64,000 bases of DNA from NCBI GenBank assembly GCA_040954595.2, contig CM082576.2:6448001-6512000 (forward strand). The letters are read 5' to 3'. Shown here piece after piece: positions 1 through 12,986 of this stretch; the stretch's first letter is position 1, and the number at the start of each line of letters is the position of its first letter. The stretch comes from Balanoglossus misakiensis (taxonomy: Eukaryota; Hemichordata). The notes beneath the pieces were generated by a model, which did no database searches, was not told the DNA's origin, and saw only the letters and a program-made list of their open reading frames with translations. A program made the translations under genes and the position numbers.

Positions 1-893
1 GTATGGGACTCCGGTAGCCATGCCAACTTTGATGTCAGCCATTGTTCACGGAAACAAATAGATCAAACGCCTCCACAAGTTCGTTACGTAATACTTTCAA
101 ATCGATTAATAAGAGCCAGTTTGCTTGTCTCTCTCGAGGGTCTGTGTTCTAAATTAGATTGGAATTTGGTCGTCTCGTTCAATGGCGGCCTGTTCCGCCG
201 GGGCCGCGTAGAACTGCATGGCAACTGCCAACGATGACACAATATGACAGGTGGTTGTTGTTCCAGTGGAAGTCTCGAACCACAACCGCTTTGTATTGAG
301 AAAGAAGAGCCCACAGTTTCTAACACTCTTTCTACCCCTGACTCTTTGCAAACCACGAAGTCACGAGGTTGTGGGAGTTTCTACTCCAATCTTCGGAATG
401 TGCAATAAAGCGATACTTGATGGACAACTAAAAGGTTTCAAAAAGTTTGACAGTCACTTGACGAAAGCGTGACGATGTTTAAAATATTAAAAGATAGAGC
501 TGCAGGTGCTCATCAAGTTAACATTGTGACGGAGAATGTGTTGGAACTTCCGACTGTGGGTTTTGACCCATATTGTTACGCAGCGAGTATTTTTAAATTT
601 GTTCATCCCGCGCTGACTTGCACAGTCACACGCCGGGAGGCGGGCGGTAGCAATCAGTAGCCGTGACCTGAGGCGAGATTGCAACCAGAAGCCGTGTAGG
701 TCACTTGTTTGCCGACTTCGCGTGCGACACCTGACCCCGCCGGCACACCTTAGCAACGGATTTTACTATCTGTCGGCTGCTCTCATGTTGTCACACATTC
801 GCAGATGACCACCCCCTCCCCCCCACCACACACACTAAAAAATCGAATATAACTCATAGCCAGGTATCTCTAAACAAAAAGAGTTATGCTCAC
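1..893 (-). other. Presumed intron 1 of the left SPEC3/Stum-like gene
   Basis: This stretch lies downstream, on the minus strand, of a first coding exon that ends in a clean GTGAGC donor at 893-888. I found no second exon here resembling the family's tryptophan-rich second half, so exon 2 is inferred to lie left of the window. The stretch has a short C-rich run at about 808-826 and scattered short open frames that look like chance. Nothing else is supported. Confidence 0.5.
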
Positions 894-1074
894 CCCATCC
901 CGGAATGAAGATGTCGACTATACAGCAGACGATAGCTCCGGCGATATGCAAGGCGGGAATGGCTTGGCGACAGCAGTTGTTCTGCTGGTTGTTGATCACG
1001 ACAGTGGTCGTCGGTGCTGGGGCCGGGGCCATAACCACCGTGGTATTATTGGACATCATAGTGTTGTTTGCCAT
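894..1074 (-). CDS. SPEC3/Stum-like small membrane protein, first coding exon (partial gene)
   Basis: The exon encodes 60 residues plus one base. The N-terminus is Asn/Thr/Val/Ala/Pro-rich (residues 1-33, starting MANNTMMSNNTT). A hydrophobic segment with paired cysteines (ALHIAGAIVCCIVDIF) follows, and the exon ends in IPGWG. That arrangement, N-terminal linker then transmembrane segment then Pro-Gly-X-Gly, is typical of sea-urchin SPEC3 and Drosophila Stum proteins. The start has a strong context (AAG ATG G). The exon stops at a GTGAGC donor in phase 1, exactly where the related gene at 19.7 kb is cut. The second exon, with the remaining membrane segments, should lie beyond the left edge. 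From the family, SPEC3 is an ectodermal, cilia-associated protein and Stum is needed for mechanical sensing in fly proprioceptive neurons; the function here is inferred only. Confidence rests on similarity to the complete relative nearby. Confidence 0.72.
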
Positions 1075-2625
1075 CTTGTGTTCTTTTTGATCACTGACAG
1101 CTGATACAGATAGATCGCCGCTTCGATCGCCCGGAGATGGGACAGTTCAGATTACAGGTCCTCTTTGCGAAACGTGACAGTAACTACTACGCACAGTCTC
1201 TCAATCAACGATGTGTATATCCACCCCAAGCCCCCTTTTTCATGCAAAACAGAGCTCCCCCGTTACCACGGAGACACTATGTAAACAACGAAAGTGTTTA
1301 TAGCAACAGGGGCAACCGCGGGTAATTATACCAGCAGAGAATAGTTGTTGTGACGTAATACGGGTTGGTAAAAATCAATAATATTGCAACTGGTCGCGGT
1401 CTGTTACACCTGCTAAGTCCACGTCCCACACAGACTGTTTGACATCCTGGGCCTTCACTGAACAGAAGTCTCTGCAAACGTCACAAAGTCAAAACATGTA
1501 TCAAAAGGAAAGGAACACTTCGAAGTGTTTCTAGGCATGTTTGAAGAAGCACCGAAGACGAGACGGCGCGATCAGAAAACTTCAGTGGAGCTTGAGGCTG
1601 TTGAAGCAAGTTATGAGAGTGCGAGCTAGGACTCCAGTCGACGTGGTGGCTGACAAACGCGTTGCAGTATTTCATACAGACCATCACACACAAAACACAC
1701 AAAACCAAACCGCCGGCCAGAATATATGTTAGTACGATGTCATGACACTGAAAAATAATGCCCCCACCCGCTCGCAACAACTCATTTTCGTTCCGTTTAT
1801 TTCACGTGAATATAAACATGTTGAACTATGCGAGAAAAATTTGACCAGGATAATTTTTGTCATTAAATAATTTTTTTCTCGGTACTTCCCATTTGAATAT
1901 CATTATCGTTTAATTATAATTTATGTTCTTTGAATTATTCACCACCACCCTGAATGTAGTCATGCGAACTTAAGGTAGATTGACATTTTGACAACATCTG
2001 GACGTACATGTCTCAGGGCTCCTGAAATCTGCTTGTGAAACTGTGCAGTACGGGCAACTTTGCTACTTTAATACACTGCAAAAATTGTCATCGGTGTCGA
2101 TAATGTCTGTAGGCGCCTGCGGTACAAACACAAATATATTTTCTAGTAACCATGGCCCATGGATTTGAACAAGGAACTGCAGTAGATACACGTAATGAAA
2201 ACCGAGTCCCATACACTATTGACTACAAATTCGCCTGACAGCAATTATGGTCGTGTTGCAACAGCAATAAAATTTGTAGATACCATCCCTTTGGCGCAAG
2301 ATGCATGGCGTATTTTTATAGTGCCAATCAACTACACGAGATAGGTGCTAAGAAAACCACTTCAAGACAATGTAACAAAGATCACGCCATAAAATACCTT
2401 GTCAATCACCTCTATTGTGTTCGCTCTGAATTACCGCTAAGCAAGTAAACAATCAATTAGAAAATGATAACGCTATCTTCATATTATGTTATTAGTTACG
2501 TTACGTTACGCAACGCTGTGGAATCCACTTGGCTTTGTGACATACACAGTAGTAAAAAATAAGTGCATTGTAGTTATTATATCTTTTAAAATCATGAAGA
2601 ATAGAGATTTAAATATTGTCTGAGC

Positions 2626-2670
2626 CTATCTATCTGTCTGTCTGTCCGTCCGTCCGTCCACCTGTCTGTG
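2626..2670. repeat. TATC/TCTG/TCCG compound tetranucleotide repeat
   Basis: The run goes from two TATC-type units into CTGT-type and then CCGT-type units, ending in interrupted CTGT units. It is a simple-sequence repeat with no coding signal around it. Confidence 0.85.
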
Positions 2671-2750
2671 CCTGCATCTCTACTGGTCTCCGTTTTTGAG
2701 TAAAGATAGCGTTTATATGTCTTTTCCCACCAGATTTCATGGATAATAAA

Positions 2751-2783
2751 GTAACATATTATATATAAATTATTATATGTTAC
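2751..2783. repeat. AT-rich palindrome with 9-bp perfect arms
   Basis: GTAACATAT at 2751-2759 is inverted as ATATGTTAC at 2775-2783 around a fully AT spacer. It could extrude as a cruciform. No functional association is visible. Confidence 0.6.
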
Positions 2784-5700
2784 CTAACTCCACAAGGCCT
2801 GTATTTGTTCGTTTAGTATAACAAAGCATCTAGCTTTATGCAAAATGAAAATACCATAAGCTAACCACAGTCACTCCACACACTGCGTGGTTAAACACAT
2901 ATGCGATAGAATAGAGACCGTAGTTTCAGAAAGGTCGGTGAACTCTGTACACTTGTCATGAGCACTTTCTTAACTTTGAAAAGGTCGTTCAGCGATTGGC
3001 TCCAACCACAGTCCCTCAACCAACCACGCAAGTAACTGTCAATTTGTTACGCAATATACAGGTCAGCACAATTTTATAGAATCTTTTGAAATCTCGTTTA
3101 TTTGACAAACTTCCTATTTCTGTTGCCATCTTAGAATATCCCGTTTTCGTCAACCAACAACAGCCGTCCTTCGTCTCCTTTCCCTTTCATTAGACACCAA
3201 TAATAACGAGCCAGGCTTTCTATTATTGTCGTATCAGCGCAGCCCGATACCATTACGTAAGCGAAGTAGCTACCTGTGTAGATAATAATCAATTAGGTTA
3301 AATTTAAATACGCATTGTAATATCACCAAGGTGTCAAATGACGTTTACATTTGCTGGCGAGAGGACAGATCTTTTTTTTCTGTATTGCGCGCGCATGACA
3401 TTTCGCAGCCTGCGCGAAAGACGCCAGGGCGGTTAAAATAGTCACCATTCAGTCCTTGGATTGTGACGATCCGTAGGTAGATACAATTTCCGGCTTATCA
3501 GACTATAGAAAAACTACTGTCTATACATGTAACCCCGTAGTAGGTATAATTTCCGTTTTAGAAGAAAACAGTCTGCTTCTTCTGTCTCATGTAACCAAAC
3601 ACTCGGTAATCTAAGAAAAAAAAACGTCACTGCTTTGACTTGAAAGAAGTACATGTACCACTCAACCGATGTAGTTTTATGCTCCAGGAGGAACCATTGA
3701 TTTATCCGCAAATCAATAGGGGCATGGTAACCCTGTATTTTCACGGATGCCTGGAGGCGTGAGGTGAACAAACCGTGACTGCTTCGTCCGGATGGCGCTC
3801 TTCCAAAAGTTGCAGATCGCCACCGGCGTCCAATCCTCGGATGATAGTAAAGTTTAGTTTCTTCGTGACGTCACCACCAAGCCCTGTTCTGTGATTTTAG
3901 AACACTTGATGTTATTGGAACCAGGTGTAAATATGTGTAAAACGCAAATCTGAGCGTTCACGATATCAGTTGTCACGACGATTTGAGGCCAAGTGATAGT
4001 CGAAGTATTGTAGGGGGGGGGGGGGTTGATGTGAAGCAAAATGTTAACGAGTTATGAAACGCATGTCACCATGAACGCAATATTACAGACCCAAAGGTTT
4101 TCGCCACACCTATGAAAGGGCACCTACATTAAACAACATAAAATGAAGTATATTAAAACATGATTCTAACAGGCACAAAATTATGCCATGTTGTGGCGTT
4201 GTGTTACCGTGCTTACAATACTCTACTTTCCTGTTAACGCTAAATATGCAAAACAGCCAATTAAGCTTTGGAAAATGGTAAATTTCAGCAATTTGGCCAA
4301 AACACCATTGTCGACACTTTTCCGACACAGGAGGCCTTACAAATATCAGTCCGCTATAGTGAGAAAATGTCATTTCACTCAATACAGATGAAGACATCCG
4401 CAAAACAGCATGATGCACCAGCGTTAGCCTCTACTGCTCGGAGCGCCACCTACGACATTTTCGCAGTCATGTCATCAACCGCAGCTCAGCAACTTGAACT
4501 GTGATGTGAGGCCGATGATACAGTCTGTTATGTAGTCAATGCACGGCTTTGACATGCTTAGATATTCCCAATAAAAGATAAAACACACACTTGTAGCCCA
4601 CAGCAACACGGGACTGTTATTTAATATCGTCGCTTCGGAGACAAATACAACCGCCCAGAATTCGAATGTTGTTATTCTTCTATTACAAGATATTAATTGA
4701 GGATGGCGCCGAAGGGAGTTTAGCCCATTACCGTCACCTACCATGCAAGCAACGTGCATACTATGACAATTGGCGCTCCCAGTACCTCTTGTAAACCGCC
4801 GCCATGGTTCAAAACAGTCACGTCCCATGCATGAAGCAATCGCGAGGACGGATGCCTTGTCTCACCCCCAGGCGATATTTCATAGATAGTAGAATTTTAA
4901 AATGTGTCAACACGCGGTTGTTGATTCCTTCGGACATTTATTTTACGAACAAGTGACCTTTGCTTGTACTCGCATATGTTATGTCCGCTATTTATCACAC
5001 TCGCGTGAGGTGAATGTATATACGTGTGGTTTGTGCGAAAACAGAGACCTGAGGTCAAATGCACGTCGCCATGGTATTTTATTATAACACAGAAAATATA
5101 CATGACAAAATTTAGCAAACACTGTACCGACGACGAGTAAAAATACTAGGGACAAGACCACGGACTTCTCCGTTTTCTGAGTGGACAAAGTGTCAAATAC
5201 AAAATATTCATCGAGGTAAAATACACCAAGAAAGAAAATCACAAACGTCCGTGGGTCGATACAAGACAAGTTGATGATTAGAAAGGCTCTGCTGGTGACG
5301 TAAAAGCACTATGGGAAATGTTACGATATATGGAAGCTCTTGTCGAGCCTTTCATTAAAATTTGATCCGAGCAACATCGATATGACCACGGGATAATTAC
5401 TGAAATGCCGGAGACTCCAGAGTACGAGACACTCGTCAGTGTCGACTGACATCGATCTCGGGGCAATGTCGGTCGAATGCTATACACATCGTGTCTTGGA
5501 TGCACTGAGACATGCCTGTCCATCCAGTTGCATGTTAACATTCAATTCGCCAACAGCATCAGCAGCAGCGACAACAGCAATAATATAATATTTAACAACA
5601 GTAATAATTTGGTTGTTGTAGAACTCAAAGTTTACAGCAACGAAAAAATGTTAAATATCACTTTCGATACTTTGACTCAAACAATGAGTCGAAGATTGGC

Positions 5701-6220
5701 AGACTTGACGAGTTTCTGCCTCCGCACTTTGCCTGCTTTACACTTTGAATTAAGACTCACATATACTTTTTTTCAGTTGTACATTTCGGACCAAGACTAA
5801 TAAGAATATTACAGTTTTACTTTTTTTCATAAACAAATCATATTAACAAACAAGCTAACGATCACCGGGTAGAAATACCGTCAGCTATAGTTCCGTGGTT
5901 AGCATCAGAACAAGATTGTTGAAAAATACATCATTTCATACAAAAGCAATCGGTGGTTCATTTTGAATGAAGCGTGGAATTAATCAATCGTGTTCATTAG
6001 TTTGAAAATGTTCAATGAAATAATTTTACAAACGTTTGAAATGTTACTTTTTCAACCACGGTCTCGCCATGTATAAACGTACAGAAAGTTTTCGCGTGAT
6101 TCGATCAGAATTCGTGACCGTGAACTTGAGACCACAACCTACTTGGTGGCGGCCATATATGACTTCCAAGTCGTAAACCATTTATTTGTTAAATCTAAAG
6201 TGTATGTCAAATGGGGGGTT

Positions 6221-6548
6221 TTAAAGGCACGTTAGCTACATTTTAATTCCATTTACTACCAGAATACTATGACACAAATTTGTTTACAGGGATGTACTAT
6301 TTGCACTGAATCTCTACTTTTAAGAGTTCATTCGGTATGCGAAGGCCCGTCCATTTTTAAAATTAGCAACCCCATAAATTATTAGTACATTCTATTTCGG
6401 TTGCGTGATATGTATTTCGCATAATTAGCGCATGTACAATTACCCACTCAAGACACAAAACGTCATGAAACTCCCCCCAAAACACGCGTTTTAATATCGA
6501 CCACATAAATAATCTAAACCGTAAAGGGTGCAGCTAGCGTGCCTTTAA
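6221..6548. mobile_element. MITE-like non-autonomous DNA transposon with TTAA flanks
   Basis: The left terminus AGGCACGTTAGCTACA (6225-6240) is matched by an inverted right terminus TGCAGCTAGCGTGCCT (6529-6544), 14 of 16 positions agreeing. Both sides are flanked directly by TTAA (6221-6224 and 6545-6548). A duplicated TTAA target is the hallmark of piggyBac-type insertion, and a roughly 320-bp element without an open frame is typical of a MITE. The two TIR mismatches suggest an old copy. The superfamily assignment is an inference from the TTAA alone, and another TA/TTAA-targeting family is possible. Confidence 0.7.
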
Positions 6549-9500
6549 TGTTATGAATGCATTTTTATCACATGAGAGATTTGTTTTCCACGACCCAGTC
6601 ACTCGACTGAGATGACGCGTGATTGTACAAACCAAAAATACCCACCGGCCTATCTTAATCGACTGCATTATCACATTCTTCAGTCAGAAGAGTCGCCTAA
6701 CCTTTTACAAGTCTTGTAAAAATATTAATACAGCATTAATCTCTTAATGTCCGTCCACTCAACTGTAATATGACTATGACTATGATCGTGGAGTACATAT
6801 TTCCCCGCACGAAAGTGATTTTTCCCCCTTAAAATTTGACTACTTCGGTTTAATGGATTGCGTGGACGTCCACACTCTGAAGTAGGTTGTATGAATATTT
6901 TATGGTCACACAGCCATTACGGACTTTGAAAAATTCCAGAATTAGAACTGCTTGTGTACTCCTCACAGACAGTAGACTGGCTGTGGTGTACTATAGTCAC
7001 CAGAGTAATATCGCATACGCTCTGACGCCTGTCAATATTACACCATTCCATTTGAGAAAAACAACAACAAACCAAACACACTACAAACGCAAAGTCGGAA
7101 GATCTCGGTATGTCGCGACATCGCACGGAATCACGTTCAACATCATCACACGTTGATTGGGGGCGTCTTAACGTTGAAGTGATTGTTGCCTTTTAATGTT
7201 ACAAGGCGTGTGAAATCGTCTGCGAAATGGTCATGTAGTCACCACACCAGACAGGCAAAGTAGCATCGGAGATTATTCTGTCTCTCTGCTTGATTTCTTC
7301 GAACTTTGACCCAGCCAGAGATGTAGCATCAGCTTTAGCGGCGAGAAATCGGCAGACTGGTTCTCTGACGATTCAGAGTTTGCACTAGTGCATGCCGGAC
7401 GAAGATACCGTGTCTCTCGCAGAAGTTTGAAACGGCATTCTGTAGAATTTGCTGTGAACTAATTCAATCGAACGCTGTTCATCTACATTTTCTTGCTTTC
7501 TCTCGGTATCACCGCATATTTAATCTTGCGGTCCACCGAAGCATCTTTGATCATATTGATGTGTTCGTTAGTCAGGCAATTCTTCGCCACAAGAACTACG
7601 TACAACTCAGATTCGATTGTTCTTCTGTGACTGTCCCCGCCAACATCATTGAACGCCGTATTGTGAAGCTGAAATTCTCGAAAAGTATATATAGTTTGCA
7701 TTCACAGCACAGGAAAAAAGAAACATTTAGACTTTACTCCACCGATAAGCCAACCATACAGTGATTCCACTTTGCACGATCTAATACGGTGATATAGTTG
7801 TCCTCTTGTCGGAATACGTAGCTGGGGGAAAGGAAATAATCGAAACTACGTGACTGACTGAGCCAAAATCCACATTCTATCACGGCGAATCAAATAAATC
7901 GTCCTCCGCTCATCACCTCCGACGAGAATGTCTGATTCGTTGCCTTGGAAACAATAACGTAAATACGACTAGACTGGGCATACGGCATAGAGCGAGAGAA
8001 TTCCCAAACTATCACCAGCGTCTCCAATCATGCGTGAAATTAATGACCAGGATGATTACTGTTTCCAAGTTGAACGTCCCACTGTAGCCGCTGAGGGACT
8101 GGAGCCGCATCTCTATCATTCAGCGGACTGACTTGCTCCTTTGGAGTCGGTTCGCTGACGTCGTTTCTTCTGCAACTGGCGGGCCCTCTTGTATTCGGCT
8201 GGAAATTGAAGAGAACAGGAAACACAACTGGTGAAAATGAGTACGTTGGGGGACACCAGAAAATTGTGGTGCAGTGTGGTGTTGGTGGTGTGGTGTGGTA
8301 CATTCTGACCCATAAGCAGGGGTATATATCCCGCTGTTTGCTTCAACAAATGGGGACAAACCGCGAATTACCATCGAATGGCGTCCCCCACACCCATGCA
8401 CAAAAAAAACGTTTGTGTCCGCCCCACCCCGTACAAAACATCTCCCTGAAAAAAAGCAAAGGTCTTTGAGAATTAAGCCAGACAACATGCTATCCGGGGT
8501 CTCCGTAAATCGAGAAATCCGATCACGACAAACCACTGTCACATAAGCCAGTGCATTTATATTAGGTTTAAAGTGATTTCATGGGGTCCCCACAGATTGG
8601 AATCGTAGCGACAGATTCATTATCACAGAGAATGCATTCAGCTCAGCGCGGTACATCATTTACATCGGGACTCTGCAGTGTTTTACTCAAATCCCACATG
8701 GTTTGCTCTCTCAATTGCAACTCATATCTCTTTTCAGAGCGGGTAGAAAACATTTTACATCGGTCTTATTCTGACACCGTCGCGCACAACCATCATTTGA
8801 AACTAATTTGGCGACGCATACATCACTGCTAGTACCTCAAATGTCCGGAGCATCATGCACATGTTGCGTCGGATTTATACAAGTTGTCCCTCCCGCCTTA
8901 ATTCCTCCGGGCTCTGATTGAGACCCAATCGCACCGACTTATGTGCATTTCCATTGCATTTTATTTTCATTTCACGTTTCAGAAGTCAGTTTTCTAAGTG
9001 AAGGAAGACATTTCTAATAGACCACTTTCTGCCGGAACTCCACGAGACCCGGCCTGCGAGATCTTACGTGACTTTGGAGGTTATATCGAAAGACATTCAC
9101 ATCTGGCACAGGACAAACAACGCATGGCCCATATCGTGTTAAAACTGCACAAAAGTGAAAATTTTCGTTAAACTCTGCGCCTATATATAGTTTCTTATAT
9201 AAAGATTAACTAGTATTACTTGGCTAGCAACCCGTTGCTGAGGTAATTAACCAAGTCTCGCGAGATCTCTCAACGAGCGGAAATTCGTCTATTTGGATAA
9301 TACTCCCCTTGCGTATAATGCCCAACGTCTGACCCTTCGATCTTTGTAACTGTGATGTGAGTGCGCATTCGGCGAGTGCGCATACGATGTCGTTAGGAGT
9401 GAATCATTCGATATCCCAGACCCGGGGGAAATGCAAGGTTTCAACAGGAAATGCAAAATAGCCACAGATGACACACAGAAAGCAAATACAGCCGTAACTG

Positions 9501-12407
9501 ACAAGTATAGGTAGAGATGTAAGCTATAACATATTATGAGACCATGAAAATTATAAACCCCACAAATTAAAAAAATAGTCATACTAACACTGTCAATTTT
9601 ATAGACTATTAAAGCTGGCACCACTCAGTTGCTGCATAGCGCAGTATACATGTATTTGTCCAAAAGTTCAGTTCTTTCTATTAACACATTTTTCCAATCA
9701 GAAGTCTTAGCTTTGCCGTTGTTTCATGAAAAGGGTATTCTGACACCCCCCCCCCCACCCTATACGTCCTTTCTGCTAGCAGACTATCAGTTTCAGGATA
9801 TTTATCATCCAAAGAAGCGTCATCTTTTGACATTATTCATTCGATTCCAATGTTTAATTGACAAGTAGTAGCCTATTACTTTTGTGACGACCTGCCATTA
9901 ATGTTATACATAACACGGCACGTGCAAGACTAAATATAAAAGGAACGAAAATAGCCAGACGGGGTCAGATAGGTCATGGCGGTGATATCCCTGGAACTTG
10001 ACGATGTTGGCAGATGCAGGCGCCTAGCATGTTTGTGACGTGCGCTGCTAACATTGCAAGGATGTGTACTATTTAATTAACAACGCCTATCTCCAATACA
10101 AAAACGACAATATCAGTGGGGGAGTATTTATTTCGATTTTGTCAATATTTTGGGCGGCAACCTAGTTTTTCTCCATTAGGTAGTTAAAATAACTTCACCA
10201 AGCGATGCACATTTAAACCAAAATTTTCACTATCCGGAAAAAAACGACCGTATAGAAAAGCAAATTTTATTCTTTTCTTGTCTGCGTTCTCGGTTTCCCG
10301 GCCTCTAGAGGTCTGCGTTTCGATTAAATTTATGCAAGGTTACTCAGACCTTTCCCGTCAGCCGAGTTCGGATTTCTCTCGAGTAAACGAGCTTTGCGAA
10401 CCCGACACCGCCCTGTGAAGTTTGCTTTATTTGGACCGACATGTAAAAAAACAACCAGTGCCAATGACATTTCTTCTCTCCCGTCGAGAATGGAAAAAGG
10501 TGAACGCACGTGTGATTCACGAATGTCAACTTGGAAATTGCCCATTTTGCCGTTATAGGTTGACACAAAACATGGTTGCCCCAAGGGTCCAAAATTCTCC
10601 TCCTTTTAAACTGCTGATTCAGAAAAACAAAACTACTCCGGGAAACTACATGACTACAGGTGTAGAAAGGAAAACAGCAGAAACCAATAAAATTGAGTAC
10701 ATCTTGACTAAGGTCAAAGTTGTCCGGCAAGTCGAAATTTGACAAGACCGAAAGATTTTTTTTACTGAACCCAGAGAGGCAGGTGACAGCGATAGAAGTC
10801 GATTACAAACAAAGTTAGCGATCCCAGGGACATTTAACATTATTATTATCAGACAAAATTGACAAAATCACTGTGAAACTGAAGATACCGTTACGACATG
10901 AACAAATTAACATCCACGGACTCGACAAAAAATTGCAGCGACGCACCTACACATGAACCGAACACGAAAGCAATGCAGCGTGAACGTTTATCAGGTTCTG
11001 AGTAATTTTACGATCGGCCTGTTTGTCTGATTGCCATACGGTTACATGCAAATCGTACTTTCTCGGGGGTAATGAATAACGCGGGATCACATATTCCCGC
11101 GGTTACCGCGGTTTTTTAGGAACTCCGCAATATGTCAACTGGTGAAAACATTGTCGTAAATTGGTCACCTTATACCTGTGGCGGTTCATTTGACCGATCA
11201 CAAAGAGTGGGTGCAAAATAAAATATCAGGGTGCTCCCTACAGCGATTTTAATGACTGCTGTTTCTGAGATGACGAATATGGGGAAGAGCTCACGAAGCG
11301 TATACTTTCGAGATTCGGTTCATGCGAATGATTCCCAGTGTTTGGTGTCTTTGAGTGGCTGTTGAACCATGCACCCCTAATAACCGTGAAATCACTTCGT
11401 AATCTCGTTATGGAAATAAACTGTCTCTCTCGTACCAGCCGTTCCGCCGTAAGGCCGGCTGAACACTCGGCAAAACCGCAGCAGACGATCGCGGGCGGCG
11501 GGGTCATCGCGGCGCGGGAAAGCCTCCCCCCTGACAGGCCAACGCAGTTGCCTTCAGAACTGTCGTGATTCTGACCATGTACACAATAAAACAGACCGAC
11601 TAGAATGACACGTTGCGATCTCTTCACCGTAACTCATTCGTCGGCATGGTAACCCTTGCAGTCCCGTTAAAATTAACGGTTGTAAATAACACGTGACCAT
11701 GCACAGAGTCTTTGCAATGATTGTGGCACAGTCGCGCATGCATCAGTGTCTCATCGTGTGGACGTAAATATCCCCGACATCCATAAATAAGCGCCAAGTT
11801 CGAGACAGAATTTAATTTGAACGGCATTAATAACGGTTGTCAGATAACCCCCGAGGACACAGATAAGTCAATTTGCCCTCATAGTTCAAGAATAGATTTC
11901 CCCACTAAAATGAAATTACATCAATCATGTTTTGATGTAAGCAATTTGTGATTACAACTGATATATAGGCTCTACATCCGTCACTGAACCTCTGCAAAAT
12001 AGAATGCTCTGGCATGGACCGACTCATTGCCTTGGTAAATGAAAAATAAATAGTGAACCGATCTGTATCCCGGATAAAAGCATGCACTTCACATGAAAAT
12101 TGAAAAAAAGTATCAATTTCATTATGATTAATAGACGTGTTCTAATAGACGATGCTAATTTATCAACAAATATCTGTTGAAGAAACTGCATCTCAACGTC
12201 TCGAGAACCACATCAAATGTCTCGTTAAAGTATCGCGAGGCACGAGAGTATACATCGCGCGTGCGCATTACCGACACTTTCGCCGAGTTAACTTGGAGCA
12301 CATATAACCTGTCCTGGAGATGTCGAGCAGATTCTGTAGTATACTATATAATACAGTGGCCGTTCGACATTTTCAGGTGTCCCTGTGACTTGGAGAGGTT
12401 GACTCAC

Positions 12408-12951
12408 CGGATAGCGTGACAAAAGTCATGCCCCAGAAAATGCTCCAAATCCAGCCCACGATGATCGGGAAGGTGACGATCTGAAGAAGGGCTGACAGAA
12501 TATTCATCCAGAAATCGACGCAGGGGGCGCGGTCAGGATTTCCCGTCTTGCCGCAGCAGAATACAGTAAATGCAGATATCAAGGTACCTGTAAACGGATG
12601 CAGACAAAAATAAACGTTACTCAATATCGACAGAATCTATTTTGTGAAATTTAGCCTTTGAAATTTAAGGCCAGACAACGACTGGGGGATGAAGACTGAT
12701 ATGACATAATTACAGATGGTTTTCGAATTAAACTCCAGAGGGGGTTCATTTAATATGGGCATTGATGACAACAGCCCCGAGTTATGTTTGTGAGAAAAAT
12801 CATTAGAACCAAATGACGATGAGGCTGAACAGTTTCACAAATGTAACCCAATCATGTACTATTACTATGAAGACTGCAGGGTTTCTTGTGATGAGAATTT
12901 CCTTGGTGGGAGCCAGGGACTTGGCCACAAAGAACCGTCCGCTTTACAGTC

Positions 12952-12986
<35 letters not shown>

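Larger units (their letters stand above)
1075..12372. other. Gene-poor region between and around the SPEC3/Stum-like genes
   Basis: I see no recognisable gene in this 11.3 kb. Open frames are short, lack family motifs and mostly overlap on both strands. Supported contents are a TCTG/TCCG microsatellite (2626-2670), an AT-rich palindrome (2751-2783), a poly-G run near 4014-4024 and a MITE-like element (6221-6548). An open frame preceded by a good splice acceptor at 1747-1481 (minus) has one hydrophobic segment and could be an orphan exon. If the proximal SPEC3/Stum-like gene has a third coding exon, it should lie here on the minus strand. Confidence 0.45.

Noticed and set aside
8040-8542. Overlapping minus-strand frames up to 140 codons
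   Set aside because: Cys/Pro/His-rich translations of low-complexity DNA, with no domain motif and no compatible splice sites followed by coding-like sequence.
9289-9624. Hydrophobic 111-codon minus-strand frame suggesting a membrane protein
   Set aside because: The hydrophobicity comes from AT-rich sequence. There is no family match, no supporting exon and weak start context.
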